DNA of 64,000 nt, taken from positions 1-64,000 of the forward strand of contig NZ_AOIM01000038.1 of NCBI RefSeq assembly GCF_000337575.1. Direction: 5' to 3'. Made by a program: the position numbers and the translations under genes. Shown in pieces: positions 54,926-64,000 of the stretch. Numbering within the stretch: the stretch's first letter is position 1; every line of letters starts with the position of its first letter. The notes under the pieces were generated by a model. The model saw only the letters and a program-made list of their open reading frames with translations. It had not been told where the DNA came from and searched no databases. This stretch comes from Natrialba hulunbeirensis JCM 10989 (lineage in GTDB: Archaea > Halobacteriota > Halobacteria > Halobacteriales > Natrialbaceae).

Positions 54926-55726
54926 TTACTCCTCGTCAGTCCGTCGCTCGCGGTGGTACTCGCCGTCGCCACCGTGACCCTGGATCGCAGTGACCGCACG
55001 ATCGGCACTCTCCTCGAGTTGGGCCTCGGCAGTCTTGTAGTTCGGCGCCTGCACGCGGATCCGGTACTCGGGTGCGCCGACGTAGGTCACTTCGAGGTCG
55101 ACTTCCTCCGGGACCTCGCCGTTTCCTTCGGCGGCTTCGAGTGCCTCGCGGATGCCGTCGACACCGGTTGCCGATGGGTTCTCGAGGTCGACGTAGCCGG
55201 TGACGTTGACGTACGGCACCGAGACGTTCTCGCGGGCGGTTTCGACGAGCGAGTCGATCTCGTCGTCCGTGAGTTCGGTGCTCTCGAGTGCCTCACTGCC
55301 GTGGATTGCAGCCTGCTTGAAGCCTTCATAGAGGCTTCCGTGTGCACCGATGAGTTCGTTTGCGATCGCGGTGAACTCCTCGTCACCGATCTCATCGCCG
55401 GTCGCCAGATCCATCCAGTTGTCTGCCTTCTGCTCGTTTTTCCACTGCTGGATCTTCTCCGAGCGCTGGTGGTCGTTGACGTCCTTGAGCGAGAGGTCGA
55501 TCTGCTGGGATTCCTCATCGACATCCAGGACCTTGCAGACGACGATCTGGCCCTCACGGACGTGGTCACGGACGTTCTTGATCCATCCGCTGGCGACCTC
55601 GGAGATGTGAATCAGGCCGCGTTTGTCCTCGTACTCCTCGAGATCGACGAAGACACCGAAGTCTTCAATCTCGTCGATCTTGCCGACGACGAGATCGCCG
55701 GGGTCGGGCCAGCCGCTGTACTTCAT
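54926..55726 (-). CDS. Translation initiation factor aIF2 subunit alpha
   Basis: A 266-residue protein: an N-terminal S1/OB domain ([35 protein letters not shown]), a helical domain ([22 protein letters not shown]) and a C-terminal alpha/beta domain ([27 protein letters not shown]). It forms the archaeal aIF2 heterotrimer that carries initiator tRNA; the initiator tRNA gene is 1.7 kb away. The start overlaps the eS27 stop (ATGA). Confidence 0.97.
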   Translation of the reverse strand: MKYSGWPDPGDLVVGKIDEIEDFGVFVDLEEYEDKRGLIHISEVASGWIKNVRDHVREGQIVVCKVLDVDEESQQIDLSLKDVNDHQRSEKIQQWKNEQKADNWMDLATGDEIGDEEFTAIANELIGAHGSLYEGFKQAAIHGSEALESTELTDDEIDSLVETARENVSVPYVNVTGYVDLENPSATGVDGIREALEAAEGNGEVPEEVDLEVTYVGAPEYRIRVQAPNYKTAEAQLEESADRAVTAIQGHGGDGEYHRERRTDEE

Positions 55727-55896
55727 CGTGACTCGACGGTGTCGACGATCTCGTGTTCGATCTCGGCTTTGCCACCGGTCGGTCGCGCGAGCGTCGTGCC
55801 ACAGACGGCACAGGCGACCTCCGTGGAGGCCTTGCCGAAGACGGTCTGTTCGTTCTCGCAGTCACTGCATCGAACGCTGTAGAAATTTCCTGCCAT
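55723..55896 (-). CDS. Small ribosomal subunit protein eS27
   Basis: A 57-residue zinc protein: [42 protein letters not shown], with two CxxC pairs. ATG 55896 gives [10 protein letters not shown], matching the family. Overlaps the aIF2 alpha gene by four bases. Confidence 0.97.
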   Translation of the reverse strand: MAGNFYSVRCSDCENEQTVFGKASTEVACAVCGTTLARPTGGKAEIEHEIVDTVESR

Positions 55897-55901
55897 TGAA
55901 A

Positions 55902-56183
55902 TCACTCCTGGAACTCGAGTCGGCCGGCGCGCCATCCTTCGCGGAGGTGGGCCTTGCCACACTCGTTGCAGCGGTACTTGAGGTCGGTCTTCTTGGTTGG
56001 CTTCTCGCCACCGGGTACCTTCGAGAAGCGACCGGAGTTACCGATCGACGCGGTGTTGCGCCGGGTTCGGCGAGCGTCCCACTTCATCCCGGAGGAACGG
56101 CCCGATCGGGACTTCTCGACTTCGTGTTCGTGGTGTTCGTTACAGTGCGGGCAGTACGTATTGAATCGGCGTGGCATCTGCAT
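55902..56183 (-). CDS. Large ribosomal subunit protein eL44
   Basis: A 93-residue protein: [24 protein letters not shown] at the start and [24 protein letters not shown] at the end, with the two zinc pairs. Near-identical to known haloarchaeal eL44, including the MQM start. First gene of the ribosomal-initiation operon; five bases separate its stop from the eS27 start. Confidence 0.98.
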   Translation of the reverse strand: MQMPRRFNTYCPHCNEHHEHEVEKSRSGRSSGMKWDARRTRRNTASIGNSGRFSKVPGGEKPTKKTDLKYRCNECGKAHLREGWRAGRLEFQE

Positions 56184-56435
56184 GGTTATCTCACTTGACG
56201 TGGGCTAAGACAGCGCTGTTTAAAACCCGTTTGGTTCGTCGTCAGTTTCGACGTCGAGGACGCCCCTCACGCGGGCGCGCGTTTCATCGTTGTGTCGGCA
56301 GCATTATCGTCATCGCCGCCGTCACCCTCGCCGCCATCTCCTGTCGATAACATCGTCTCCACCACCGTCGGCAGCACCGGCTGCCAGCCACAGGTGTTCG
56401 AAGCGTTTAATCCGCTCTCCTGAGAACTGTGGCGT
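56184..56435. other. Divergent promoter region, no gene seen
   Basis: About 250 bases between the divergent eL44 operon and the HAH_0734-type gene. No coding frame with recognisable content. Confidence 0.5.
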
Positions 56436-56702
56436 ATGAAGCGGCTCATCATCCACGGGGACCCCGGTATCCGAAAGGGGGCACTCATCGAATACGACGG
56501 TGAGGAACTCGTCTGCTTCGGGATCAACCGCAACGGCGAGTGGCATGGCCCCGAAGAGGTCCAGCTGTGGTGTATCGTTGGCGCTGACTCGGAGTACGAG
56601 GACTTCGAACACCAGAACTACATCCCGCACTTCCTCGACGTCGAACGCGTCGACGCCGAGGCCATCGATGTCGTCCGTCCGCAGGGCGACCTCGCAGTGT
56701 AA
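56436..56702 (+). CDS. HAH_0734 family protein
   Basis: An 88-residue acidic protein (MKRLIIHGDPGIRKGALIEYDGEELVCFGINRNGEWHG onward) conserved across haloarchaea beside the eL44 operon. Function unknown. The N-terminal segment has a Gly-rich turn but no complete P-loop. Confidence 0.9.
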   Translation: MKRLIIHGDPGIRKGALIEYDGEELVCFGINRNGEWHGPEEVQLWCIVGADSEYEDFEHQNYIPHFLDVERVDAEAIDVVRPQGDLAV

Positions 56703-56929
56703 CACGGCGAGGCATCGTTTTCGCACCTCTTTGGATCTACCCACCAAGACACACTCTCAACACGTGGCTCAGACGCCATCCTGTCACTCACGATTTCGCG
56801 ATTTCACAATCTCACAATCATCCAATCACACGGCTGAAACCGGGCGCTACTGTTAGCACCCGTACCCACAGTGAAGCTGTACTCGAGTACGGTCGTCCAG
56901 CACGACTACAAGGTAAGCACGGATTCCAG
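56703..56929. other. Intergenic stretch, no gene seen
   Basis: About 230 bases with no open frame of note. Simple CAATCTCACAATCATCCAATC runs near 56808-56828 are AT-rich and could belong to a promoter. Confidence 0.4.
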
Positions 56930-57382
56930 ATGACTGAGTCACTTATTGACGCGATTCGAACGCGTGTGCGTGCATTGCTCTCGACGAGTCGGTTCAGTCA
57001 GTTTGCCAGCGTTGGATTCGTTGGTGCGACGGTCGACAACGTCGGACTCATTGCGCTGGTCGAACTGGTTAGCCTGAACCCGGTGTTTGCGAAGGTCATC
57101 TCCTGGGAGCTCTCGATTGTGGTGATCTTCATTTTGAACGAGTACTGGACATTCGCCAGCCACGGTAAGATGAGTGCGTGGGCGTTCGGTCGGCGATTTC
57201 TGCGGTCCAACGCGGTCCGATTCGGTGGGTTTCTGGTAACGCTGACGGTACTTGCAGTGTTGGTTAACTGGTACGACGTCAACTACGTTATCGCGAATCT
57301 GGTTGGAATTGGGATCGGCTTCTTCGTGAACTACACCTGTGAGAGCCTATACACGTGGAAGGTACACCGAGACGGGCGGTAG
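56930..57382 (+). CDS. GtrA family membrane protein
   Basis: A 150-residue protein with four membrane helices: RFSQFASVGFVGATVDNVGL, VISWELSIVVIFILNEYWTFA, VRFGGFLVTLTVLAVLVNW and YVIANLVGIGIGFFVNYTCESLYTW. GtrA proteins help move polyprenyl-linked sugars for glycosylation. It lies just before initiator tRNA-Met. Confidence 0.92.
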   Translation: MTESLIDAIRTRVRALLSTSRFSQFASVGFVGATVDNVGLIALVELVSLNPVFAKVISWELSIVVIFILNEYWTFASHGKMSAWAFGRRFLRSNAVRFGGFLVTLTVLAVLVNWYDVNYVIANLVGIGIGFFVNYTCESLYTWKVHRDGR

Positions 57383-57442
57383 AAACCCGCACACGGCGTC
57401 CGAATCACAACCCTTAACTAGCACACCGGGTTACGATATGGT

Positions 57443-57517
57443 AGCGGGATGGGATAGCCAGGAGATTCCGGCGGGCTCATAACCCGCAGACCGGTAGTTC
57501 AAATCTACCTCCCGCTA
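57443..57517 (+). tRNA. Initiator tRNA-Met (anticodon CAT)
   Basis: 75 bases: acceptor AGCGGGA with TCCCGCT (A1-U72 end pair), anticodon stem with three G-C pairs next to loop CTCATAA, T arm GGTAGTTCAAATCTACC. The A-U first pair and the GGG/CCC anticodon stem are initiator features. It lacks an intron. A perfect 20-base repeat of its T-arm end lies 140 bases further on at 57634-57653. Confidence 0.97.
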
Positions 57518-57633
57518 CTTTTCAGGGATTCAATAACGAACGACGAACAGTGTGAGGAGTGAGTCTGAATCCCTGTAAATACAACGAGTAGATCTGAAGT
57601 AGGCCACGAGCGACCGCAGGGAGCGAAGTGGAC
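57518..57633. other. Segment between tRNA-Met and its partial copy, with an inverted repeat
   Basis: It carries CAGGGATTCA at 57523-57532 and its perfect reverse complement TGAATCCCTG at 57566-57575. No gene. Bounded by the 20-base direct repeats, so it is probably what remains after an element left or decayed. Confidence 0.6.
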
Positions 57634-57653
57634 GTAGTTCAAATCTACCTCCC
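57634..57653 (+). repeat. Partial duplicate of the tRNA-Met 3' segment (candidate att site)
   Basis: GTAGTTCAAATCTACCTCCC repeats bases 57494-57513 of the tRNA gene exactly. After it the tRNA sequence (GCTA) is lost. Integrases of SNJ2-type haloarchaeal viruses recombine at the 3' end of a tRNA-Met gene, and such a repeat is left behind. Confidence 0.7.
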
Positions 57654-57794
57654 TACGTTCCAGTGATAACATGTTTGTGAGTCACAACCGGATCCCCCCG
57701 AATCCTGTACTGACTCACTGATGGTTCGTCCAGCATCTCTGCACGGACGACACAAACCAGACACTAGAAGTAGACTCCCTTCCCAGATAGCGAC

Positions 57795-58211
57795 ATGACA
57801 CAGGAGTCCCGTCGGCTCCTCCGCACCGCCGATGCGCTGGTCTCTGCACTGTTCATCACCGCCGTCGTAGCCGTGATCGGACTCGTCGTCTCGGCAGTCC
57901 GCGGCGGCAACTGGACAACAGTCCGTGAAGCAATGTTCGTCATCGGCATCCTCCTCCTGACGTTTGGCACCATCCTCACCCGACCTGGCGTCCGCCCACG
58001 AATCAAACGCGAACTGGAAGATGACGACGACGAAGCACGACCTCAACTCGAGTCCGATGCAGAGACGCCGACGTCACACCAGAAGCGTCTGGCAGCACTA
58101 CTGAACAGTTCGAACCCGCTTACGGAGTCCGAGCGACTTTCGCGCGGCGTTCGGTTCTTGCTCGCAGGTGGACTGGTGCTCGTGGTGACGTTTGGGACGG
58201 AGTACTGGTAG
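57795..58211 (+). CDS. Three-pass membrane protein of unknown function
   Basis: A 138-residue protein with helices at about 13-33 (VSALFITAVVAVIGLVVSA), 45-62 (AMFVIGILLLTFGTIL) and 120-137 (FLLAGGLVLVVTFGTEYW), separated by an acidic stretch. It looks like a haloarchaeal conserved hypothetical; I do not recognise a named family. Confidence 0.7.
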   Translation: MTQESRRLLRTADALVSALFITAVVAVIGLVVSAVRGGNWTTVREAMFVIGILLLTFGTILTRPGVRPRIKRELEDDDDEARPQLESDAETPTSHQKRLAALLNSSNPLTESERLSRGVRFLLAGGLVLVVTFGTEYW

Positions 58212-58446
58212 CAGACGGACGCACCACGGAGAACCGAATCACTACCGCAAGCTACGTGGTGAGTGTATAGAAGCGACGGGGGACGTCTGGACTGCGTCTC
58301 GAGAGACAGTGGAGCGCAATAGAATACAGCGAGCGACGGTTTCTAACTGGAATGTTACCCTGGACAGGCTCTCGTCTACAAAACAAACGATCAAAGTAAC
58401 CTACCGGACGGAGTGATGCCGATTCGTCGGATTCGGCCCGATTCGG

Positions 58447-59805
58447 TCAGTCCGATCGAACCGTCTGCTCGAGATCCGTCGGCGGCAGTTCGTTCTCGAT
58501 GCGAAGGCAGGACGCGGTCTGTCCGGACGCCGTCTGCTCGAGTACGGGCGACTGGGTCTCACACGGTGTCGCGAACGCAGTGGCGAGTGAGTCGCGAGCC
58601 TCGTCTTCGTTGCCAGTCACGATGTTCTCGATAGCCGACTCGAGAACGGCTTCGGCCTGCGGGTCCGAAAGCGGCTTCGGAATATCGAACTCGTCGCGCA
58701 GTCGGACCTTCGTCTCGGCGGTCGTCACCTCCTCGGTCGTTTCGTACTCGTCGACTTCGGTGAGGAGCATCTCGCGGATCGCCTCGACGTTGAGTGCGCC
58801 GTCGTCTAGTTTCTGCCGGAAATCCATCACACGTCGCCAGGTTTGCTGGTCGAACTCGTAGCCCTCTGGCTGGATCACTTCGGGACACCGCGTGTGGAAC
58901 CGACAACCCGACGGCGGATTCGACGGGCTCGGCACGTCGCCGGTGAGTTCGACACCCATACCACGGTCGTTCGGATCGGCAGTCGGGATCGAGGCCAGCA
59001 GCGCCCGCGTGTAGGGGTGTTGTGGATTCGCGAAGACCTCGTCCGTCCGTCCGAGTTCGACGATTTCACCGAGGTACATGACGGCGACGCGGTCACAGAT
59101 CTGACGAATAACAGCCAGGTTGTGGCTGATGATCAGGATACTGAGTCCGAAGTTCGCTTGGAGGTCGTTCATCAGTGACAGAATCTCGGACTGGATCGAG
59201 ACATCGAGCGCCGAGACCGGCTCGTCCGCGATGATCATGTCAGGGTTCATCGAGAGTGCCCGCGCGAGACCGACGCGCTGTTTCTGCCCACCGCTCAGTT
59301 CGTGTGGGTAGCGGTCGGCATCCGACGCGGAGAGCCCAACTCGTTCTAACAGGTCGGCGACGATCTCGTTTCGACGGCCCTTGTCAGTCAGCCCCTGTAC
59401 CGTCAGCGGCTCGGCGATTGCATCACCGATACTCATCCGGGGGTCGAAACTCGACTCCGGATCCTGGAAGATCATCTGGACGCGGCGTCTAAACGCCTTC
59501 ATCTCCTCGCTGTCGTACTCCGTGATATCCTCGCCATCGAACTGAACGGTCCCCTCGGTTGGCTCTTCGAGTCGGATGAGCGAGCTCGCGGCGGTGGATT
59601 TCCCACAGCCACTTTCGCCGACGATACCGACCGTCTCGCCAGGATAGACATCGAAATCGATCCCGTCGACGGCACGAACACGGCCAACTTCCTTCGAGAG
59701 AATGCCCTCCGTGATCGGGTAGTGTTTCTTCAGGTTCTGCACGGAGAGCAACGGTTCGTCGCTCTCGCTGCTGCCACGACGGCGGTCGGCCGCTCGATTA
59801 CTCAC
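58447..59805 (-). CDS. Oligopeptide ABC transporter ATPase (DppF/OppF type)
   Basis: A 452-residue ATPase: Walker A GESGCGKS, Q-loop MIFQDPESSF, signature LSGGQKQRVGLARAL, Walker B MIIADEP, and the oligopeptide C-terminal motif with CRFHTRCPEV. A long C-terminal extension (about residues 355-452) follows. GTG 59805 is chosen because GGAGGT lies just upstream; it overlaps the preceding ATPase gene by eight bases. Last gene of the leftward transporter operon. Confidence 0.93.
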   Translation of the reverse strand: MSNRAADRRRGSSESDEPLLSVQNLKKHYPITEGILSKEVGRVRAVDGIDFDVYPGETVGIVGESGCGKSTAASSLIRLEEPTEGTVQFDGEDITEYDSEEMKAFRRRVQMIFQDPESSFDPRMSIGDAIAEPLTVQGLTDKGRRNEIVADLLERVGLSASDADRYPHELSGGQKQRVGLARALSMNPDMIIADEPVSALDVSIQSEILSLMNDLQANFGLSILIISHNLAVIRQICDRVAVMYLGEIVELGRTDEVFANPQHPYTRALLASIPTADPNDRGMGVELTGDVPSPSNPPSGCRFHTRCPEVIQPEGYEFDQQTWRRVMDFRQKLDDGALNVEAIREMLLTEVDEYETTEEVTTAETKVRLRDEFDIPKPLSDPQAEAVLESAIENIVTGNEDEARDSLATAFATPCETQSPVLEQTASGQTASCLRIENELPPTDLEQTVRSD

Positions 59806-61126
59806 GTCGACCACCTCCGGTTGTCCGCTCCTGTTTCCCACTCTCATCCGTCCCGCCATCGGTCCGACCGGTTCGCTGCGTCCCACTCTCGCTCGCAGTG
59901 TCGCCACCGACCCGCTCGAGTACCGACGGATCGTCGGCGGTCTGGTAGTGGACACACGACACCTCGTGTCCGTCGCCCGCAGCGGACTCGAAGGCCGGCT
60001 GTGCGCCGGTTCGACACTCCTCGATCGCGTACGGACACCGGTCTGCGAACCGACAGCCCTCGGGCGGATCGATCGGGTCCGGGAGCGAACCGGGGATACC
60101 GCCCAGGGAACCGTGGCCCGGCAGGCACTCGAGTAGCGCCTTCGTGTAGGGATGGGACGGCGAGTCGAAGACGTCGTAGACGCTGCCTCGTTCCATCACT
60201 TTGCCGGCGTACATGACGACGACGCGGTCTGCGATTTCGGCGACGACGCCGAGGTCGTGGGTGATGAAGATGATGCCCATTTCGAACTCCTCCTGGAGGT
60301 CGCGCAGGAGTCTGAGAATCTGGGCCTGAATGGTGACGTCGAGTGCCGTCGTCGGCTCGTCGGCGATGAGCAGGTCGGGCTGGCACGCGAGCGCCATCGC
60401 GATCATCACGCGCTGTTTCATGCCGCCGGAGAGTTCGTGTGGGTAGTCATCCAGACGGGCGCTGGCCTCGGGGATACCAACGCGGCTGAGGAGGTCGACG
60501 GCCTCCTCGCGGGCGTCGTCTTTCTCGACGTCCTGGTGGAGTTGGATCGCCTCGATGAGCTGCCAGCCGACCGTGTAGACGGGATTGAGCGCACCCTGTG
60601 GGTTCTGGAAGATGTGGCTGATGCGTGCGCCACGGATATCGGTAAGCTCTTCCTCGGAGCGGGCGGCCAGATCGTCGCCGTCGAAGACGACGGAGCCGTC
60701 TGCGATCGAGCCGGGCGGACTTTTGAACAGTTGCGTGATCGATTCGCTCGTTACTGTCTTGCCGGAGCCGCTTTCGCCGACGATGCAGACGGTTTCGCCA
60801 GGGTGGACGGTGAAGTCGATGCCATCGACTGCCTGTACTTGCCCATCGTCGGTGTCGAACACCGTTCGCAGGTTGTCGACGGTGAGCAGCGGGTCGCCGC
60901 GTCTGCTGTCAGTGCGGGCTTTCGTAGTGGTGTTCATGGTCGACTCGTTGGGGGTGCTCGTTGTAGATGTGGAGTTAGGGTGGGTTGATTCTGGTTCTGG
61001 TTCCGGTTCTGGTTCCGGTTCCGGTTCCGATCCTGAACCAGATACGCTGTCGTCTTCGTGGCCACTCTCGTTCCCACTGCCGCGGTCAGGACTCGGCGAG
61101 GACGGCGGTGTCGGTGCCGGCGTCAT
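59798..61126 (-). CDS. Oligopeptide ABC transporter ATPase (DppD/OppD type)
   Basis: A 442-residue ATPase: an N-terminal low-complexity tail with a Glu-Pro repeat (about residues 33-46), then Walker A GESGSGKT, signature [15 protein letters not shown], Walker B LLIADEP, and a C-terminal [15 protein letters not shown] iron- or zinc-type cysteine motif as in DppD. It overlaps the permease stop by four bases. An internal ATG 190 bases downstream ([10 protein letters not shown]) could be an alternative start that removes the repeat. Confidence 0.93.
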   Translation of the reverse strand: MTPAPTPPSSPSPDRGSGNESGHEDDSVSGSGSEPEPEPEPEPEPESTHPNSTSTTSTPNESTMNTTTKARTDSRRGDPLLTVDNLRTVFDTDDGQVQAVDGIDFTVHPGETVCIVGESGSGKTVTSESITQLFKSPPGSIADGSVVFDGDDLAARSEEELTDIRGARISHIFQNPQGALNPVYTVGWQLIEAIQLHQDVEKDDAREEAVDLLSRVGIPEASARLDDYPHELSGGMKQRVMIAMALACQPDLLIADEPTTALDVTIQAQILRLLRDLQEEFEMGIIFITHDLGVVAEIADRVVVMYAGKVMERGSVYDVFDSPSHPYTKALLECLPGHGSLGGIPGSLPDPIDPPEGCRFADRCPYAIEECRTGAQPAFESAAGDGHEVSCVHYQTADDPSVLERVGGDTASESGTQRTGRTDGGTDESGKQERTTGGGRRE

Positions 61127-62322
61127 TCGCCGCTCCCCTCCGAACGTGGATCGAGTGCGTCACGGAGCGCGTCGCCGATGAAGTTGAACGCGAGGATCGT
61201 GAAGAACAGGAAGACCCCCGGAATCGTCGAGATCCACCAGGCGTACTGCAGGTCGTCTCGACCGGACGCGATGACCTCGCCCCACGATGGGACCGTCGGG
61301 TCACCGAGACCGAGGAACGCCAGGCTCGCCTCGAAGAGGATGAGTCCGGGGATCAACAGCGTCACCGCAGTGATGACGCTGTTCGAGACGTTCGGCAAGA
61401 GGTGGCGACGCATCGTCCAGTAACTACTGGCACCCGCGTTCTTCGCGGCGAGGACGTACTCCTCTTCGCGGCGCTGGAGTGCCTCACTCCGAACAATACG
61501 GGCAATTCCGCCCCACCCGAGCAGGCCGAAGATCACGATCATGCTGAACAGGCTGCCACCGTAGAGGTAGACGACCATCAGGTACAGGAAGAACGTCGGG
61601 AACGTGATCTGGATGTCGACGTAGCGCATGAGCACGGCGTCGATCCAGCCGCCGAAGTAGGCGGCACTCACGCCGACGATCGCCGCGATCGTGATCGTAA
61701 TCATCGCAGCGATCAGGCCGACTTGCATACTGACCTCCATCCCGTAGATGACCGAGACCAGGATATCTTTCCCTTCGTGGGTCGTTCCGAGTGGGTGCGC
61801 CCAGGTCCCATGACAGCGGCCACCCGAGACCTCTCCGGCACACTCGACCGGCATCCACTCTTCGACCGACATGAACACCGGCGGCTGGTAGGCGTTACTG
61901 GGGTTGACCGTCGGTCGATCCAGGAACCGCGGTCCAATCGACCCAATGACGAAGATAATCCCCAAGTATATCAGGCTGATAACGGCCGCCTTGTTCTTGC
62001 GGAACTGCCGCCAGTAGTACCTCGTCATCCGCTTGTTCTCGTACAGCGGCACGACGACGAAACACAGGATCGACAGCAACGTCAGAATGTACAGCCAGTC
62101 GAGTGCCTGCAGGTTGACACCGAGCGTGCCGATAGTATCGGTTCCCGGCGTCTTGATGACGTAATCGTAGATGACACCGGCGGCAAAGACGGTGTAAATG
62201 CTTGCAATGATGATCGCCTTGAGTGACAGCGATCGATGTGCGTCGTCGACTTGTTCCCAGTCGACATCTTCGAACGTCTCTCGACTCCCGGCCGAGCCGT
62301 GTGTGTCAGTATCGACCGACAT
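61123..62322 (-). CDS. Oligopeptide ABC transporter permease (DppC/OppC type)
   Basis: A 399-residue permease with an extra N-terminal pair of helices and the BPD domain with the coupling EAA loop (VRSEALQRREEEYVLAAKNAGASSYWTMRRHLLPN). A periplasmic loop contains two Cys (PVECAGEVSGGRCHG). Its start overlaps the DppB-like stop by one base. Confidence 0.93.
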   Translation of the reverse strand: MSVDTDTHGSAGSRETFEDVDWEQVDDAHRSLSLKAIIIASIYTVFAAGVIYDYVIKTPGTDTIGTLGVNLQALDWLYILTLLSILCFVVVPLYENKRMTRYYWRQFRKNKAAVISLIYLGIIFVIGSIGPRFLDRPTVNPSNAYQPPVFMSVEEWMPVECAGEVSGGRCHGTWAHPLGTTHEGKDILVSVIYGMEVSMQVGLIAAMITITIAAIVGVSAAYFGGWIDAVLMRYVDIQITFPTFFLYLMVVYLYGGSLFSMIVIFGLLGWGGIARIVRSEALQRREEEYVLAAKNAGASSYWTMRRHLLPNVSNSVITAVTLLIPGLILFEASLAFLGLGDPTVPSWGEVIASGRDDLQYAWWISTIPGVFLFFTILAFNFIGDALRDALDPRSEGSGE

Positions 62323-63296
62323 CAGGAATCACCGTAATCGATCCGTGGGTCGAGCACTGTGTAGGCGACGTCCTGTGCCAGGTTTCCGATAATCGTCAGG
62401 AACGCCGGTAACAGGACTGTCCCCATCACCAGCGGTGTATCCTGATTGATGATCGCCCGGAAACTGAGCATCCCCAGTCCCGGAATGCCGTAGACGACTT
62501 CGATCAGATACGACGACACCAGGATAATTCCCAGCAAGTCACCGACGAGGATCGTTGCGAGGGGAACCGACGCCGGCCGGAAGATGTGACGCGTCAGGAT
62601 CCGCCGCCCCTCGACACCCTTGGCCTTCGCCGTTTTGACGAACTCAGCCTCGACGTACTCGAGTGCCTCCGCGCGAGAGTAGCGCATCAGACTCGCGATC
62701 GAACTCAGTGTGAGCACGATAATTGGTAGTATGAGCTGTTGAGCGTTCTCCAAGGAGAACACGGCAACGCTCGTGTCGAACAGGATCGGCACCCAGCCAA
62801 GCATCACCCCGAAGATCACGAGCAGGATGATCGCGAACCAGAAGTCCGGAATGCTCAGCCCGAAGAAGGCGAAGAACGTCGCCGCGTAGTCACTCCGGGT
62901 GTACTGGTTGGTCGCGGAGTAGAGGCCGATAGCAATGCCCAGAACTGTCGAGATGATAACGGAGGGAACCCCGTACATCATCGAATACGGTATTGCATCA
63001 GCTATCGCTGTTGTGACTGGTTGTGCGCGTGTCTCAGACCATCCCCAGTCGAGCGAGAGCATGTTCCCCATGAAGTCGACGTACTGAACGTGAATCGGCT
63101 GGTCGTATCCGTAGTAGCTCTCGTATGCCTCCCCAATTTCGCTCGGATCATCACCGGCCTGTGCGGCCTGGAACTGGAGTTCGGCAAGCTGTGTATCCGG
63201 CGTAAAGTACAGGAGCATAAACGTCAGCGTCAGGACGATCAGTGACGCGACGACTGCCCAGGCAACTCGACGCAGAATATAGGTTGTCATGCTCAT
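62322..63296 (-). CDS. Oligopeptide ABC transporter permease (DppB/OppB type)
   Basis: A 324-residue permease with about six helices: start TTYILRRVAWAVVASLIVLTLTFML, the long second-loop region DQPIHVQYVDFMGNMLSLDWG and the EAA loop RAEALEYVEAEFVKTAKAKGVEGRRILTRHIFRPA. First of the permease-ATPase block; the binding-protein gene lies 138 bases upstream. Confidence 0.93.
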   Translation of the reverse strand: MSMTTYILRRVAWAVVASLIVLTLTFMLLYFTPDTQLAELQFQAAQAGDDPSEIGEAYESYYGYDQPIHVQYVDFMGNMLSLDWGWSETRAQPVTTAIADAIPYSMMYGVPSVIISTVLGIAIGLYSATNQYTRSDYAATFFAFFGLSIPDFWFAIILLVIFGVMLGWVPILFDTSVAVFSLENAQQLILPIIVLTLSSIASLMRYSRAEALEYVEAEFVKTAKAKGVEGRRILTRHIFRPASVPLATILVGDLLGIILVSSYLIEVVYGIPGLGMLSFRAIINQDTPLVMGTVLLPAFLTIIGNLAQDVAYTVLDPRIDYGDS

Positions 63297-63434
63297 GCGC
63301 CATCACCACTGCATTCCAATAAGAGTATGAAAGGTAGCAACACGGTTGAATTTCGGTTTCAGTCTCGTTCTCGTTCTCGTTCTCGGTTACGGTAGGGTTG
63401 ATACTATCGCCGAATCGAGTGTCGGTCAGCGAGG

Positions 63435-64000
63435 TTATGCTTCGTCGAACGCCCAGGTGTGGCGGTCCCACGCCTGACCGAACTCCTCTTCGGGTCCATC
63501 GACGTATCCCTGGTACCCGATGATGTCGTCACCCATGGCGACGAAGTTAACCGGCTGATCCTCACTCAGAATACCGAAGATTTCTGCGAGTGTCTCCTGG
63601 CGCTCGCTCTGGTCTGCACTGGTTCGGACAGTGCTAAACAGCGACGCCATGTCGGCATCCGGAACGTAGCCGAAGTAGTTCGTCGGTGCTTGTTCCGTCC
63701 AGAACGCGTCGGTTGCGGCCGGCGTTCGTGGATAGGTGTTGAAGTTGATCCCGTACATGAGGTCCCAATCCTCTTCGCTCGCGGAGCCATCGCGTGGGCC
63801 GTCGTTGTTCGGGCCACCAGTCCACGGCTGGTCGTCCTCGTCGCCCTGCCAGGAGTTTTGCACGTAGTTCGGGATCATCTGGTCGAACGTCACGGAATCG
63901 AACTCAACCTCGATACCGAGGTCGCTCAACTCGTCGCCCATGAACTCGGCCGTGGTTGCCGTCGTTTCGGTCCCGCGCGAGTAGACCATCGTCAGCGTGA
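63435..64000 (-). CDS. Oligopeptide ABC transporter substrate-binding protein (C-terminal part)
   Basis: Only the last 188 residues or so are in the window; the gene continues past the right edge (residues before MVYSRGTET read LT and continue). Family blocks: GDELSDLGIEVEFDSVTFDQM, WDLMYGINFNTYPRTPAATDAFWT, and the closing VGPEEEFGQAW-like end. It binds peptides or related solutes outside the cell. Expression level relative to the permeases is unknown. Confidence 0.9.
   Translation of the reverse strand, partial: TLTMVYSRGTETTATTAEFMGDELSDLGIEVEFDSVTFDQMIPNYVQNSWQGDEDDQPWTGGPNNDGPRDGSASEEDWDLMYGINFNTYPRTPAATDAFWTEQAPTNYFGYVPDADMASLFSTVRTSADQSERQETLAEIFGILSEDQPVNFVAMGDDIIGYQGYVDGPEEEFGQAWDRHTWAFDEA

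Overview
The window looks like the chromosome of a haloarchaeon (class Halobacteria). The DNA is GC-rich and its proteins are rich in Asp and Glu. It encodes archaeosine synthase, Nop10, aIF2-alpha, archaeal EF-1alpha, an Orc1/Cdc6 initiator, a geranylgeranyl-reductase-type flavoprotein, Tat lipoproteins and Bat-type regulators. I do not assign a genus. Bases 1-17 are a Nextera/Tn5 adapter end, so the window begins at a contig end and those bases are not genomic.

Region 1 (0-6 kb) holds a truncated membrane protein converging on a NosL-like lipoprotein, a membrane-anchored TRAM protein, an EamA exporter, archaeosine synthase (arcS) and an MgtE magnesium channel.

Region 2 (6-10.6 kb) is a decayed accessory patch. 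It has a strongly folded non-coding segment, a small cysteine-pair protein with two broken relatives, a frameshifted second copy of the arcS 3' end, an MNT-HEPN pair, a truncated PQQ-propeller lipoprotein, a palindromic mobile repeat and a membrane-anchored HNH protein.

Region 3 (10.6-24.7 kb) is mostly ordinary. It has an HdeD-like protein, a luciferase-like oxidoreductase, two overlapping response regulators, an Orc1/Cdc6 gene flanked by two inverted copies of the mobile repeat, a GNAT acetyltransferase, a binding-lipoprotein plus transducer pair, and a DUF2270 gene broken by a single-base frameshift.

Region 4 (about 24.7-42.15 kb) is an integrated virus-like element of the pleolipovirus type. 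A tyrosine integrase and a PhiH1-type repressor lie at the left. A virion block reads rightward: VP3-like membrane protein, spike, two membrane proteins, a small coiled protein and a packaging-type NTPase. A replication operon with several tiny zinc proteins reads leftward and ends beside tRNA-Ala(CGC). Between these modules sit two tandem type IV pilin genes, a degenerate LAGLIDADG-like protein, an AT-rich three-pass membrane protein and many hairpins and short repeats that could be control sites. I could not find the attachment repeats.

Region 5 (42.2-64 kb) is core chromosome: rhomboid protease, EF-1alpha with uS10, homoserine dehydrogenase with an ACT regulator, NifU-type scaffold, LVIVD surface protein, ROK glucokinase, stress protein, the eL44-eS27-aIF2alpha-Nop10-PAC2 operon, GtrA, initiator tRNA-Met with a duplicated 3' segment downstream (an attachment scar), and an oligopeptide ABC transporter operon whose binding-protein gene runs off the right edge.
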